Assembly: GCA_938042065.1 (NCBI GenBank)
Contig: CALISG010000016.1
Location: forward strand, 1 to 60,813
DNA: 60,813 bases
Direction of reading: 5' to 3'
DNA from: an uncultured Candidatus Saccharibacteria bacterium
Lineage (GTDB): Bacteria; Patescibacteriota; Saccharimonadia; Saccharimonadales; Saccharimonadaceae
Shown here piece after piece: positions 16,001 to 23,517 of the stretch (its first letter is position 1; each line of letters starts with the position of its first letter). The position numbers and the translations under genes were made by a program. The notes under the pieces were generated by a model. That model ran no database searches and was not told the origin of the DNA. It saw only the letters and a program-made list of their open reading frames with translations.

Positions 16001-18229
16001 CAATTGAGCTAGCTCGTCCACTGTGATATCCTGGGTGCTCGGACGATTGCTATCAAGCGTTTTATTGATAGCCGCCTTGAGGCCAGCATCAGGAATATTG
16101 ACAGTTACTGGAGGTGTAGGCGGAGTCTGCCCGCCCGTCGCGTCCATCAGCACATTAACCAGAGCACCAGCACTTACCGATACGCCAGCTTTAACAGTTT
16201 TGCCTGTTGGGTCAATCGCTTGCGCTACGTCGCTCGATAACGGTTTACCCTTGTTGATGGCTGGGCTACCTGGTTTGAGATTGTAATTGCTCTTTTTGTA
16301 GTCGTTATTATTTGCTGCTTCTTTCACGAAATACGGATTATTTGCTCGCGAGCCAAAAGTATCAAGCGAATGCGCATCGCGGCCGTCAATCGAGCTCGAT
16401 AATTTTGGATTATTCGCGATATCAGAAGCTCTGCTTATAACTGTATCGGTCTTTGAAGGAAGCTGTTTGAAATCCCATACCGACAAATTTATATCGTCTG
16501 ACTCGTTACGGTAATATACATTATAATCAAACCCTTTGAGCATATCGTTGGCATCGACATACGGTCTATTTTGATCGTTCTGAGATCCTTCAACACGCAG
16601 TGAATACGCGCGTTGATAATTACCGCCAGAAAGATCCTCTGCTCGAGCTAACGGCCGTGAAGATATAATGTTGTTATACAATTCAACGCCCGAAGTATTC
16701 CAATCTAGACCCAGTCCCTGCGACCAGCTTTCGTTAGCTACACAGGACCCGCCTTTCCAATAATTACATCCGTCAACACGACTGTCTTCAAATATGTATA
16801 TTGGCCGATAAGTGCGAGATATGGTATTGTTATACACCTTAACATCATCGCTGCCGGCTACACGAATACCCGTACCGGAGCTTTCGATTATATTAGAAGC
16901 AATTATACCATTACCAGAAACCTCATACATGATAGCAAGCGGAGAATTAGTAAAGAAGTTACCAACGATTTTCGTTTCTACGCAACCCTCGTCGCACCAA
17001 AAGCCAATCATACCTTCGTTATTGGCGTTGGCAGCAGTAGAATACGCTTTAGTGTCGCGAGAATAATCAACAATATTATTGCGGAATGTAAAGTTTCGCG
17101 TATGCGTAACTTTGATATCGGCCATCGTACAATAAGCTCCGCATCCAATCGTCAGAAAGCCTTCCGCGTTGTTGCCATACAGCTCGCCGTTAGCAAACGT
17201 TGTGCCATGGGATTTATTAGCTCCAACTCCCGAGCCGCCATTATCTACCGCCTTTACACCTCGCGCCGTCGACGACTCTGCTTTATTAAAGAACAGGCCT
17301 TGGCTTGCACTTTGGGTGACAATCATATCTTGAACTAGCGAGCCAGATCCATTAATACTCACCGCAGTTGGACCCGAATAAACCCCTCTCTCAGCGGCGG
17401 GATCGTAAGGATCCTTAAAACCCCAAACCTGAACAGGCGAATACTGAGCAACGTTAATGCCTTTCACGGAAACGTTTTTGCCAGTACTAGTGAAAGCTCG
17501 CGCCCGCTCTGATATCTCGGTTACGCCGCTAGCTGGATTCTTGCCGATATAATAAGATATCGTATCTTGCTGGCCAATATTATAGCCGTCTGCATTATTG
17601 TTAGGAGTTTTGAGCGTAGTAGGAGTGTTGTCTTCGACATAAAAAGTACTGCTACCAGGCGTCACCTCTGCTTTGGTTTTAACCTGCTTTAGCGGCTCGT
17701 CGTTAATGAAGACTTGCTCCGGGTAGGCCGCAACACCCTCAACGCTTGGATTAGCGTTTGTGGTACAAACATGACAGAAGTTGTGATAATTACCGGTTGT
17801 TTTCCAGATGCCATTTTCACTAGTCCAAGAATTTACGACATTGCTGCCTTTTAACCAAACTTCTGCCCCCGGTGCCGCTTGAATAGTCACATTATCGTCA
17901 GAGATGAAAAAATGCGGTTCACGATAAATACCCGACTTCGCGACTACTGTGCCGCCACTACCAATTGAACTGAGAGCTTTCTTGAATGTAGCGTACGGCG
18001 AACCCTCGGAACCATTACCTGAGGTGTCGTTACCATTCGGCGCTACCCACGCGACATTACTCGTTGGGACGGTGTAATTGGTTTTAATAAAAGAGTACTT
18101 TTTGTTGAGCTGCGACGCCTGAGCTCGCGGTAAATTCACCAGCACCAAACTTAATGCCGCAATGAATACGATTATTCCAGCGCCAATACGGTGATATTTA
18201 TATTTAATATTTCTCCTGTGTATTTTCAT
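13094..18229 (-). CDS. Giant cell-surface protein: beta-helix, leucine-rich repeats, FIVAR-like helices, LSETG anchor
   Basis: A 1711-residue modular adhesin-like protein. Order: basic N-terminus and signal peptide ending near 'PRAQA'; a right-handed beta-helix of about 600 residues opening with the DUF1565-like 'WVAPNGNDTSGNGSEGSPY'; a Thr/Pro linker; internalin-like leucine-rich repeats ('LTKLTKLTMTNNKVASIEPL'-type units); three long alpha-helical FIVAR-like units rich in Ala and Lys; a beta-sandwich-like domain; and a C-terminal sorting signal with 'LSETGD', a hydrophobic helix and 'RRRQ'. This is the layout of wall-anchored Gram-positive adhesins. It has its own promoter and a GAGG Shine-Dalgarno. 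In an episymbiont it is a prime candidate for host binding or glycan degradation, but no catalytic residues were identified. Confidence 0.9.
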   Translation of the reverse strand: MKIHRRNIKYKYHRIGAGIIVFIAALSLVLVNLPRAQASQLNKKYSFIKTNYTVPTSNVAWVAPNGNDTSGNGSEGSPYATFKKALSSIGSGGTVVAKSGIYREPHFFISDDNVTIQAAPGAEVWLKGSNVVNSWTSENGIWKTTGNYHNFCHVCTTNANPSVEGVAAYPEQVFINDEPLKQVKTKAEVTPGSSTFYVEDNTPTTLKTPNNNADGYNIGQQDTISYYIGKNPASGVTEISERARAFTSTGKNVSVKGINVAQYSPVQVWGFKDPYDPAAERGVYSGPTAVSINGSGSLVQDMIVTQSASQGLFFNKAESSTARGVKAVDNGGSGVGANKSHGTTFANGELYGNNAEGFLTIGCGAYCTMADIKVTHTRNFTFRNNIVDYSRDTKAYSTAANANNEGMIGFWCDEGCVETKIVGNFFTNSPLAIMYEVSGNGIIASNIIESSGTGIRVAGSDDVKVYNNTISRTYRPIYIFEDSRVDGCNYWKGGSCVANESWSQGLGLDWNTSGVELYNNIISSRPLARAEDLSGGNYQRAYSLRVEGSQNDQNRPYVDANDMLKGFDYNVYYRNESDDINLSVWDFKQLPSKTDTVISRASDIANNPKLSSSIDGRDAHSLDTFGSRANNPYFVKEAANNNDYKKSNYNLKPGSPAINKGKPLSSDVAQAIDPTGKTVKAGVSVSAGALVNVLMDATGGQTPPTPPVTVNIPDAGLKAAINKTLDSNRPSTQDITVDELAQLTQLTVDGGVKVKNLTGLEKATNLQELKIDNNEVADLAPLSSLTKLTKLTMTNNKVASIEPLAHLANLSVLLASGNPIASTKPLANLTHLTQVSVDSKSTAFDISDFAKSAGTLTTLQLSGADNGTPQLVHSEVLKQLTKLTTLQISSTSLTDNDLNSIGAMTQLTSLQADRSNISDMSFAGRLTKLTKLDVSNQRVRMSTSTTPFASPLKDVSGTAVAITNSADLANDGVGRVKIVSPIYDNNAHELSATWTKNVTVGAATAQFNGQLTVSATLPKADKAQLQAQIDRANNSADYIKADTAVASALSAAKNVVAKPNPTPAEISQATNDLKQALDAAIAKETAAQAAARTAVDKAKNSKSPADIRAAEALLVHVQDPAKKSAMQDELNAVKQEITDARTALSKLIDKAKNTPTDGLAAETVAALNTAIAAAKAVNNDQESTVAQLTEAKTKLQSALDNLKTDKTALAKAIADADQEPVYIKNDSAVKTALQHAKNVYAAANPTPAEVNTAVNNLKSAINAAKKKETDAQTAAANAVAAAEGAKTAQSITAAQTLVDAIQDASVKSALQVRLDAVSQQLSNAKQTLGTLITKAEAVDTTSMSADTVNALKAKIKQAKQVYNDASASVMRLQSAASELQAALDALRPDKTTLRDVIARAEAQPAYIRNDPAVKSALQHAKNVEAAASSTPADISSAIQQLNSAITAAQKKEADVQAAAQAAVADAESQKTAQSIAHARTLVDKVQDQAVKTNLQARLDAIVIQTFVNKQTIRQANNTNITLSTSGDKCYNIKNATAVGQPKNIPTGYQMQGSAKFTINCDGHAQPAVGYTTKITLELSRIYKVNRLKVIKYSINGANATDITEKVTLKTSADGKRTIVEYSITDGGFGDMDKTANGVIDDPVIIYERSENNTTPANGGNQPGAPAKNSKATANGGRLSETGDSLYGYIIGAGVLVLGGAAGVYAIIRRRQ
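13700..15180 (-). repeat. Three FIVAR-like coding repeats of about 185 residues
   Basis: Within the surface protein the sequence 'YIKNDSAVKTALQHAKNV' recurs with variants near 15110, 14560 and 14000, each followed by 'TPAEV/TPADI', an Ala/Lys helix with 'KKETDAQ', and 'AQTLVDAIQD'. Spacing is about 555 bp; the third unit is truncated. Divergence between copies argues for old duplication. Confidence 0.75.
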
Positions 18230-18248
18230 ATACTCCTACCTCATTTGG

Positions 18249-18278
18249 ATTATATACTTGACATAGTAGCATAAGCAA
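18249..18278 (-). promoter_or_regulatory. Promoter of the giant surface protein
   Basis: Minus-strand TTGCTT and TATAAT are separated by 18 bp; a GAGGTAGGAG ribosome site and the ATG follow within 25 bp. Confidence 0.6.
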
Positions 18279-18339
18279 ATCAAGCCAGTCAATAAATAAT
18301 CTGTACTCCGTAATGATTTTACGCTATAATACCAGCAAT

Positions 18340-18415
18340 GGGGGCGTAGCTCAGGGGTTAGAGCAGCGGGCTCATAACCTGTTGGTCGTTGGTTCGATCC
18401 CAACCGCCCCCACCA
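18340..18415 (+). tRNA. tRNA with CAT anticodon (Met or Ile2)
   Basis: Acceptor GGGGGCG/CGCCCCC, D arm GCTC/GAGC, anticodon arm GCGGG-CTCATAA-CCTGT with two G-U pairs, T arm GTTGG-TTCGATC-CCAAC and encoded CCA. The variable region TTGGTC resembles that of E. coli tRNA-Ile2, so this copy is my slight preference for the lysidine substrate, but the assignment is uncertain. Confidence 0.93.
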
Positions 18416-18441
18416 CCATAATCAACCACAGAAATCAAAAA

Positions 18442-18470
18442 ACCTCCCTTAGGGTAATCAGGGAGGTAAT
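18442..18470 (+). terminator. Terminator after the CAT tRNA
   Basis: Stem acctccct / agggaggt with a ten-base loop followed by aatttt, 27 bp after the tRNA. Confidence 0.65.
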
Positions 18471-18542
18471 TTTGTGCACCTGTTTGTTTACATATCTAGA
18501 TTAGCAAACTTGCCATCTAAACGCAAGCACTTTGCTACCGCA

Positions 18543-18572
18543 AAAACCCTCAGCCAACAAGCCGAGGGTTTT
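18543..18572 (-). terminator. Terminator of the 68-residue gene
   Basis: Minus-strand stem formed by AAAACCCTCGGC and GCTGAGGGTTTT (one mismatch) followed by a T run, about 20 bp after the stop codon of the small gene at 18590-18796. Confidence 0.65.
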
Positions 18573-18589
18573 AGTAAAAACAGCAAAAT

Positions 18590-18796
18590 TTATTTCTTCT
18601 TAGAGACTGTCAGAAAGCCATTGCGCGGGTTTTCTTTCACGACGCGATCCTCTGGCAAGTCACATGGCTCGCCCTTTTCGTTTTTCTCTACCTTAGTGAA
18701 AAAGTAAATGGTTTGCGGTTTGCCGCCGCGAAGTGTAACTTCAGTTTTGTGTAGATAATAAGTGACGCCCTTTGAATTCGTGTGCTTGTAAGCCAT
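18590..18796 (-). CDS. Small conserved protein of 68 residues
   Basis: A basic 68-residue protein starting 'MAYKHTNSKGVTYYLH' and ending in a Lys-rich tail. The order 'LRGGKPQTIYFF' then 'PCDLPEDRVVKENPRNGFL' is one I associate with a small family common in Saccharibacteria and other Patescibacteria; no function is known. It looks like a compact beta-rich fold ('YFFTKVEKNEKGEP'). The gene has a GGAGG ribosome site and its own terminator and stands alone between a tRNA and a membrane protein, consistent with an independently and perhaps highly expressed small protein. Confidence 0.8.
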   Translation of the reverse strand: MAYKHTNSKGVTYYLHKTEVTLRGGKPQTIYFFTKVEKNEKGEPCDLPEDRVVKENPRNGFLTVSKKK

Positions 18797-18889
18797 TGTT
18801 TTATACCTCCTATTAAGTATTGGTTTACATCTGTTAGCTTATCGTAACCTGCATTGAGTGTCAACACTTTGCACCCCTAGCTGCACCAG

Positions 18890-19516
18890 TCAAGCAGCTC
18901 GATATTTATAGCGCAATAATAGATGCAATATTACAAGGCTAATCAAGCGCAGTACTATAATTATTAAAATCACTACCGCCAAAACTATTGACCAGCCAGC
19001 AAAATCAGGCGTCCAAAGCGGCGACGTATATTCGTGGCGGTATAGTTCGGTGTTAGGCAACTCTGGGTCTTTGAGTTTGTCAGAGGTGGGATATTTTGAT
19101 AATTCGTTAACAAAGCATTGAATATAAGCCATCGACCAACCGCTGTATTGCGGATGGCAAACCGCCTCGGCCTGAGTGTGAACTCTCGCGTTCTCGGACG
19201 ACGCCGCCGAAGCTTTCTGGATAGCTGCCTGCGAGTCGCGTTCATACTGATGCTGCAAATAAATCACGCCGCTGCTAGCATTCATATGAGTCGTTGAATA
19301 ACGCTGTAAATCTTGCAGGCGATTAAATATTTGCGTTTCGTTGCCTGATTTATCAGCAGTTGCTACAGCGCTGCGGCGTTGTATCATACCAACATTATTG
19401 ATACGCAAAAAAGTTGCTGCCACAAAACACACCAGCACAAACAAAATCAACAGCTGCCAGGTCTTGACTCGCTCAAGACGCCGAAGATTTCGCCTCGCCG
19501 CGCGTTTATCGGCCAT
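18890..19516 (-). CDS. Hypothetical membrane protein with an extracytoplasmic middle domain
   Basis: A 208-residue protein with a very basic N-terminus (RRNLRRLERVK), a membrane helix at about 20-38, a soluble middle region of some 130 residues and a second hydrophobic helix at about 175-198 followed by a basic tail. By the positive-inside rule both ends are cytoplasmic. The external part is helical, with a possible coiled coil ('FNRLQDLQRY') and two Cys ('AVCHPQ', 'IQCFVN') that could form a disulfide. No family recognised. It is divergent from murC. Confidence 0.65.
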   Translation of the reverse strand: MADKRAARRNLRRLERVKTWQLLILFVLVCFVAATFLRINNVGMIQRRSAVATADKSGNETQIFNRLQDLQRYSTTHMNASSGVIYLQHQYERDSQAAIQKASAASSENARVHTQAEAVCHPQYSGWSMAYIQCFVNELSKYPTSDKLKDPELPNTELYRHEYTSPLWTPDFAGWSIVLAVVILIIIVLRLISLVILHLLLRYKYRAA

Positions 19517-19567
19517 TATTCCCGCCCTTCATTACTTAATAGTATACCACGAGCAGCTTGATTGCGT

Positions 19568-19573
19568 TATAGT
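19568..19573 (+). promoter_or_regulatory. -10 box of murC (leaderless configuration)
   Basis: TATAGT ends 6 nt before ATG 19580. Confidence 0.5.
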
Positions 19574-19579
19574 AGAAGT

Positions 19580-20833
19580 ATGAATATTTATTTCTCTGGT
19601 ATTGGCGGCGTCGCTATCGGGCCGCTAGCTGAACTAGCTCATGACGCCGGACATAGCGTACAAGGCTCGGACGCGCACTCGAGTCTAGAAACTAGCGAAT
19701 TAATGCAGCGCGGCATTGTCGTCACTAATGACCAGTCTGGCGATTACCTAGAATACTGCCATAAGCAGCGCCGTATCGACTGGCTCGTTTACACCGCCGC
19801 CTTGCCCGCTGACCACCCAGAACTAGTGAGAGCGCAAAAATTAGGCATTTACACAGCCAAGCGCGACGAGCTGCTGCGCTACATTATGAGCGAAAAGAAC
19901 CTCAAGATGATCGCTATTGCTGGCACTCACGGCAAAACAACAACTACCGGTATGATGATTTGGGTGCTGCGCCAACTCGGCGTCCCAATCAGTTATTCAA
20001 TTGGCACCACTATCAGTTTTGGGCCGAGCGGGCACTACGCGCCGAACAGCGAGTATTTCATATATGAGTGCGATGAATTCGATCGCAACTTCTTGCATTT
20101 CAGCCCATACCTTTCGCTGATTACTTCTATTGATTATGATCATCCTGATACGTACCCAACTCAAGCCGCTTATACCAGAGCTTTCCAACAATTTCTCGGA
20201 CAAAGCGAACTATCTATTCTCTGGAAGAAGGACACCCTTACCGGTCTAGAACCAGTCAATAAATCTTGGGTGCTCAAAGACGAGGAAGTTAAAAGTTTTC
20301 GCATTCCAGGCTGGCATAATCGAGCCAACGCCACGCTGGTTGCCAAAGCCTGCGAGCGGCTAAAGCTGGGTAATCCTGATATTGTGAAGGTGGCCGTCGA
20401 GAACTTCCCTGGTACGCAGCGGCGATTTGAGCGTTTGGCGCCTGGGCTGTACTCCGATTATGGCCACCACCCAGCCGAAATTTATGCCACGCTGCAAATG
20501 GCGCACGAAATATCCCGTGAAGTAACTCTTGTTTACCAGCCGCACCAAAACGTCCGCCAGCATGAAATTCAATCAATGTACACAAATGAGGTTTTTCGCT
20601 ACGCTGACAGCGTATATTGGTTGCCGACATATTTGACACGCGAGAATCCGGATTTACCGATACTGACGCCTGCAGACTTAACCAAAAACCTCACCCGCCC
20701 CGAAGTACATATTGCCAGCCTCAACGATGATTTGTGGAAGTCTATCATGCTTGACCGCGAGCTAGGCAAACTAGTCCTCTGCATGGGCGCTGGCACCATT
20801 GACGAGTGGCTGCGGCAGCATCTGAAGATTTAG
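19580..20833 (+). CDS. murC: UDP-N-acetylmuramate--L-alanine ligase MurC
   Basis: A Mur ligase that attaches the first amino acid of the peptidoglycan stem to UDP-MurNAc in the cytoplasm. The N-terminal Rossmann domain starts 'IYFSGIGGVAIGPLAELA', the ATP site is 'GTHGKTTT', and the central domain keeps 'DEFDRNFL' and 'SIDYDHPD' and the C-terminal 'DYGHHPAEI'. Length (417) is slightly short of typical MurC (about 460). An upstream TTG at 19562 would add six residues, but it overlaps the -10 box, so the ATG is preferred. A UDP-MurNAc-tripeptide ligase (Mpl) is the alternative reading; the single Mur ligase and short form make MurC more likely. Convergent with the MazG-like gene. Confidence 0.88.
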   Translation: MNIYFSGIGGVAIGPLAELAHDAGHSVQGSDAHSSLETSELMQRGIVVTNDQSGDYLEYCHKQRRIDWLVYTAALPADHPELVRAQKLGIYTAKRDELLRYIMSEKNLKMIAIAGTHGKTTTTGMMIWVLRQLGVPISYSIGTTISFGPSGHYAPNSEYFIYECDEFDRNFLHFSPYLSLITSIDYDHPDTYPTQAAYTRAFQQFLGQSELSILWKKDTLTGLEPVNKSWVLKDEEVKSFRIPGWHNRANATLVAKACERLKLGNPDIVKVAVENFPGTQRRFERLAPGLYSDYGHHPAEIYATLQMAHEISREVTLVYQPHQNVRQHEIQSMYTNEVFRYADSVYWLPTYLTRENPDLPILTPADLTKNLTRPEVHIASLNDDLWKSIMLDRELGKLVLCMGAGTIDEWLRQHLKI

Positions 20834-20837
20834 AGTT

Positions 20838-21179
20838 TTACCGATTATCGCCGCTGCCATGCAGCTGGCCGCGCTGCTGGCGACTGGCTAGCTTTTCGTT
20901 ATTAAGCCGCGCCACCTCTTCCAAGCTAGAGCCGAGCAAATGCGCCGCCGAGTTAATATACCACAGCACGTCGCCCAATTCTTTGATAATTTCTGCGCGA
21001 TCATCGTCATTTAATTTACCCTGCTTATCGCGGATTAGCTTTTTGAACTTTTCCATCACCTCGCCCGATTCGCCAGCCAAACCTAGTATTTGCGCCATCA
21101 GATCAGCGCTGATATCGCCGTAGGCGTGATCGCTCGTCAGCGTTGAAATGGCTTTTTGCGAATAATCTTGAAAATTCAT
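20838..21179 (-). CDS. MazG-like nucleotide pyrophosphohydrolase
   Basis: A 113-residue single-domain protein of the all-alpha NTP pyrophosphatase superfamily. The metal-binding helices are visible as 'GLAGESGEVMEKFKKL' (ExxE type) and 'EIIKELGDVLWYI' (ExxD). Such enzymes hydrolyse non-canonical or surplus (d)NTPs to monophosphates, so a housecleaning role is likely. Length matches single-domain MazG-like proteins. Preceded by a strong GGGGGAAC ribosome site. Its stop lies 5 bp from the murC stop in convergent orientation, so there is no room for a separate terminator. Confidence 0.87.
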   Translation of the reverse strand: MNFQDYSQKAISTLTSDHAYGDISADLMAQILGLAGESGEVMEKFKKLIRDKQGKLNDDDRAEIIKELGDVLWYINSAAHLLGSSLEEVARLNNEKLASRQQRGQLHGSGDNR

Positions 21180-21227
21180 GTTCCCCCTATCTATTGTTTG
21201 TATTATAGCAATAATTGCTATCTTGCA

Positions 21228-21563
21228 CTATTCAGCGTAATCCTGATTATCCGGCTGGCCGTATATCTCTAAGAGAACAACCAGTCTACCCATTTCCTTT
21301 CGACGCTCTGAGTCTCGTAAGATTTCTTTGATTTTCTCTAGAAACTCTGGGTCTCGTAAGACTTCTTTGGTGTATTCATCAATAATTTTGCGAAGAATAC
21401 TACCTATAGTCTCTTCTCCTTCGCTCATCAGTACTTCTTTGCACAAGACATCAAACTGTTCCCCAGGCACACCGCGAATCGAAAGAGTACGCGCACTTTC
21501 GCCCGTCAAGACACTTACGCTTGAGTCTTTACTACCCGAATCAAATCTTTCAATATTTGCCAT
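21228..21563 (-). CDS. Hypothetical protein
   Basis: An acidic 111-residue protein, soluble, starting with ATG 21563 behind an AAAGGAG Shine-Dalgarno. The N-terminal third is Ser-rich and the remainder is helical and charged ('LRKIIDEYTKEVLRDPEFLEKIKEIL'). 'SEGEETIGSILRKIIDEYTK' resembles a ribbon-helix-helix or antitoxin-like helix pair, but this is weak. Not recognised. It lies divergent from the TrmB-type regulator at 21672. Confidence 0.65.
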   Translation of the reverse strand: MANIERFDSGSKDSSVSVLTGESARTLSIRGVPGEQFDVLCKEVLMSEGEETIGSILRKIIDEYTKEVLRDPEFLEKIKEILRDSERRKEMGRLVVLLEIYGQPDNQDYAE

Positions 21564-21659
21564 AACATTCTCCTTTCTTTACCAGCAAATCATATCGTAC
21601 CGCTACTGTCGATTCCAGACAAAATGGTTGATTTTTTATGACAATTTTATAATTTATGC

Positions 21660-21665
21660 TATATT
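21660..21665 (+). promoter_or_regulatory. -10 box of the TrmB-type regulator
   Basis: TATATT ends 6 nt before ATG 21672; ATGACA 16 bp upstream may be the -35. Confidence 0.45.
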
Positions 21666-21671
21666 ACAGAT

Positions 21672-22415
21672 ATGGATTTTTCGATTATCGGTTTGTCTAC
21701 TCGTGACAAACGCGTATATGAAGCGCTGCTGGCAATTCCCAATAGTTCGCTGCGAGCCATTGCAGAAACCACAAATATCAATCGCGGCAGCGTCTACGAA
21801 TCAATCAAAAACTTGCGCGCAGCTGGACTAGTCAACAGCGTCACCCAAGGCAAGCAACTGCGCTACCGCGCCGAAGATCCAGCTGTCTTGGCAGAAATTT
21901 TACGCGAGAAGCAGCAAGCTCTGCAGGTAGCCGGCCAGCAGCTTGATCAATACATTATCTGCCTGCGAACCGCAAACAAAATCGCCGAAACCCGGCATAT
22001 GGCGGCATTTTACGAGGGCGACGAAGGTTTGGCAAATATTTTACGCGATATATTAAGTACTTGCCGCCTGCAAAAGGTTAGCCTGTACCGCGTAATTTCT
22101 TCGCCGCGCGTCAGCCGCTATCTGTACAACAACTTTCCGAATTTTAGCCGCGAACGCGCCAAACGAAATCTACGAGTACGCGTCTTGCGCTACGCCAAGC
22201 CCCTGCGCATAACGACAGGCTTAGCGGACAGCCGCTACTTAGCCGGACCAAAACTAGATGACGGCTGCTACACAATATTGTATGCCAGTAAAATGGCTAT
22301 TATTACCCTGGACAAATATAACTCTATGCACGGAGTAATCATCGACAACGCCAGCCTAGCCTCGGTGCAAACACGCCTATTTGACATTGCTTGGCAGGAC
22401 GCTAGCGAGGGCTAA
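21672..22415 (+). CDS. TrmB-family transcriptional regulator
   Basis: A 247-residue DNA-binding protein. Residues 5-75 form a winged helix of the TrmB type ('TRDKRVYEALLAIPNSSLRAI', 'INRGSVYESIKNLRAAGLV', wing with 'GKQLRYRAED'), followed by a short coiled coil and an effector-type domain typical of archaeal and Patescibacteria TrmB regulators ('AAFYEGDEGLANILRDIL'). No ligand can be predicted. Neighbouring genes are unrelated in function, so the regulon is unknown. A -10 box at 6 nt from the start suggests leaderless expression. Not to be confused with the tRNA methyltransferase trmB that follows. Confidence 0.8.
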   Translation: MDFSIIGLSTRDKRVYEALLAIPNSSLRAIAETTNINRGSVYESIKNLRAAGLVNSVTQGKQLRYRAEDPAVLAEILREKQQALQVAGQQLDQYIICLRTANKIAETRHMAAFYEGDEGLANILRDILSTCRLQKVSLYRVISSPRVSRYLYNNFPNFSRERAKRNLRVRVLRYAKPLRITTGLADSRYLAGPKLDDGCYTILYASKMAIITLDKYNSMHGVIIDNASLASVQTRLFDIAWQDASEG

Positions 22416-22444
22416 CCCGCTTCCACTGGTACGATAGCACAACA

Positions 22445-23107
22445 TCAACGCGTAGCCTTCACAAAATTAATCGCCTTACCCTCGTTCAGCCATCGCTGCT
22501 CGTAGGTCGTCATGATTTTGTACTCGTCGTCCAGAGATGATTCGTGCAGATCGAAGCTCAGTTCTGCAATTTGCCATTTTTCTGCCACTAATTGTTCCAA
22601 ACTCCAGCAGAAAAAGTCGCGGTCGTCGTGTTTGAAAAGCAGCTCGCCGCCAGGCTGCAATAATTGCGCGTAACGGCGCAAAAAATACGGATGCGTCAAC
22701 CGCCGCCCGGCAGCCCGCTTCTTCGGAAACGGGTCGGGAAAGGTCACCCAAATATTTTCTAGCGTCGACAAAGCGAATAAATCGCCAACTTGGTCGGCGC
22801 GCGCCCGGATAAAATAGATGTTACTAAGGCCTTTTTCTAGAGCCGTGTATGCGCCTTTTTGCAAGCGGTCAGCCTTAACGTCAATCGCCGCAAACAGCTT
22901 ATCTGGATAACGCGCTGCCAATTCGACGCTAAACAAACCAGTACCAGCGCCAATCTCCAGCCTGGAGACGCCCGGCTGGTGCTGCTGGTAAAAATCGCAC
23001 CATTCATCAAACTCGAAGCAATTCTCGGCGTTATGAAACTTGGCAAATTTGTATTTTTTGCGCTTGCGAACAATAACAAAATCGTCAGGATTGAGCAGTT
23101 CGCTCAC
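22445..23107 (-). CDS. trmB: tRNA (guanine-N7-)-methyltransferase TrmB
   Basis: A class I methyltransferase that makes m7G46 in the tRNA variable loop. SAM-binding motif 'LEIGAGTGLFSVELA', acidic 'AIDVKADRL', and the family signature 'VTFPDPFPKKRAAGRRL' followed by 'FKHDDRDFF' and 'ESSLDDEYKIMTTYEQRW' are all present. At 220 residues it is full length. The GTG start shares one base with the stop of the preceding small membrane protein, pointing to a shared mRNA and translational coupling. Confidence 0.94.
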   Translation of the reverse strand: MSELLNPDDFVIVRKRKKYKFAKFHNAENCFEFDEWCDFYQQHQPGVSRLEIGAGTGLFSVELAARYPDKLFAAIDVKADRLQKGAYTALEKGLSNIYFIRARADQVGDLFALSTLENIWVTFPDPFPKKRAAGRRLTHPYFLRRYAQLLQPGGELLFKHDDRDFFCWSLEQLVAEKWQIAELSFDLHESSLDDEYKIMTTYEQRWLNEGKAINFVKATR

Positions 23108-23517
23108 TAGTTTGAAGCCTCTCCGCTTGGTGCTGTTCCCGATGAACGTTCATTAAAGACTTGAATTGAACTATCTGATAGCGCCTCGCCACCAAAACTG
23201 GTCGATGCAGCCGCACGTTTGGCGTGTTTGTCGTATACATTTTTGAAATCTTTGATAGTTTTTTGATCAATCTCCCCTTGTGCCAAGAAACCTTTTTCAG
23301 TTTCTTCACTAGCGCCAGCTTGCTTCTGCACAGAGCTAAAACCTGGGCGGCTCAAATCGACTTGTGCTGCACCGCTAGTATTATACATCTCTAAAGCTAC
23401 CGCCACCATGACGAGCGATATTATAATTACACAGACTAGCATAGCCGCAAAGCCGCACCGCTGACAAATATGATCAGCCCGCTTTTTCAGGCGAGCACGG
23501 GCGTGAAGTCTAGTCAT
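23107..23517 (-). CDS. Hypothetical single-pass membrane protein
   Basis: A 136-residue protein with a basic, Cys-containing N-terminus ('RCGFAAMLVC' region) and one membrane helix at about 27-47, followed by a polar extracytoplasmic tail rich in Ser, Lys and Gln. It overlaps the next upstream secreted protein by 8 bp and trmB by 1 bp, so the three form one operon. No family recognised; with its partner it may form a small envelope-associated complex. Confidence 0.68.
   Translation of the reverse strand: MTRLHARARLKKRADHICQRCGFAAMLVCVIIISLVMVAVALEMYNTSGAAQVDLSRPGFSSVQKQAGASEETEKGFLAQGEIDQKTIKDFKNVYDKHAKRAAASTSFGGEALSDSSIQVFNERSSGTAPSGEASN

Noticed and set aside
18240..18340. Riboswitch or structured leader before the surface protein or tRNA
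   Set aside because: The space is AT-rich, too short, and is fully explained by the promoter and ribosome site on one strand and the tRNA on the other.
19562..19579. TTG start of murC
   Set aside because: The six extra codons lie over the -10 box TATAGT and MurC begins naturally at ATG 19580.
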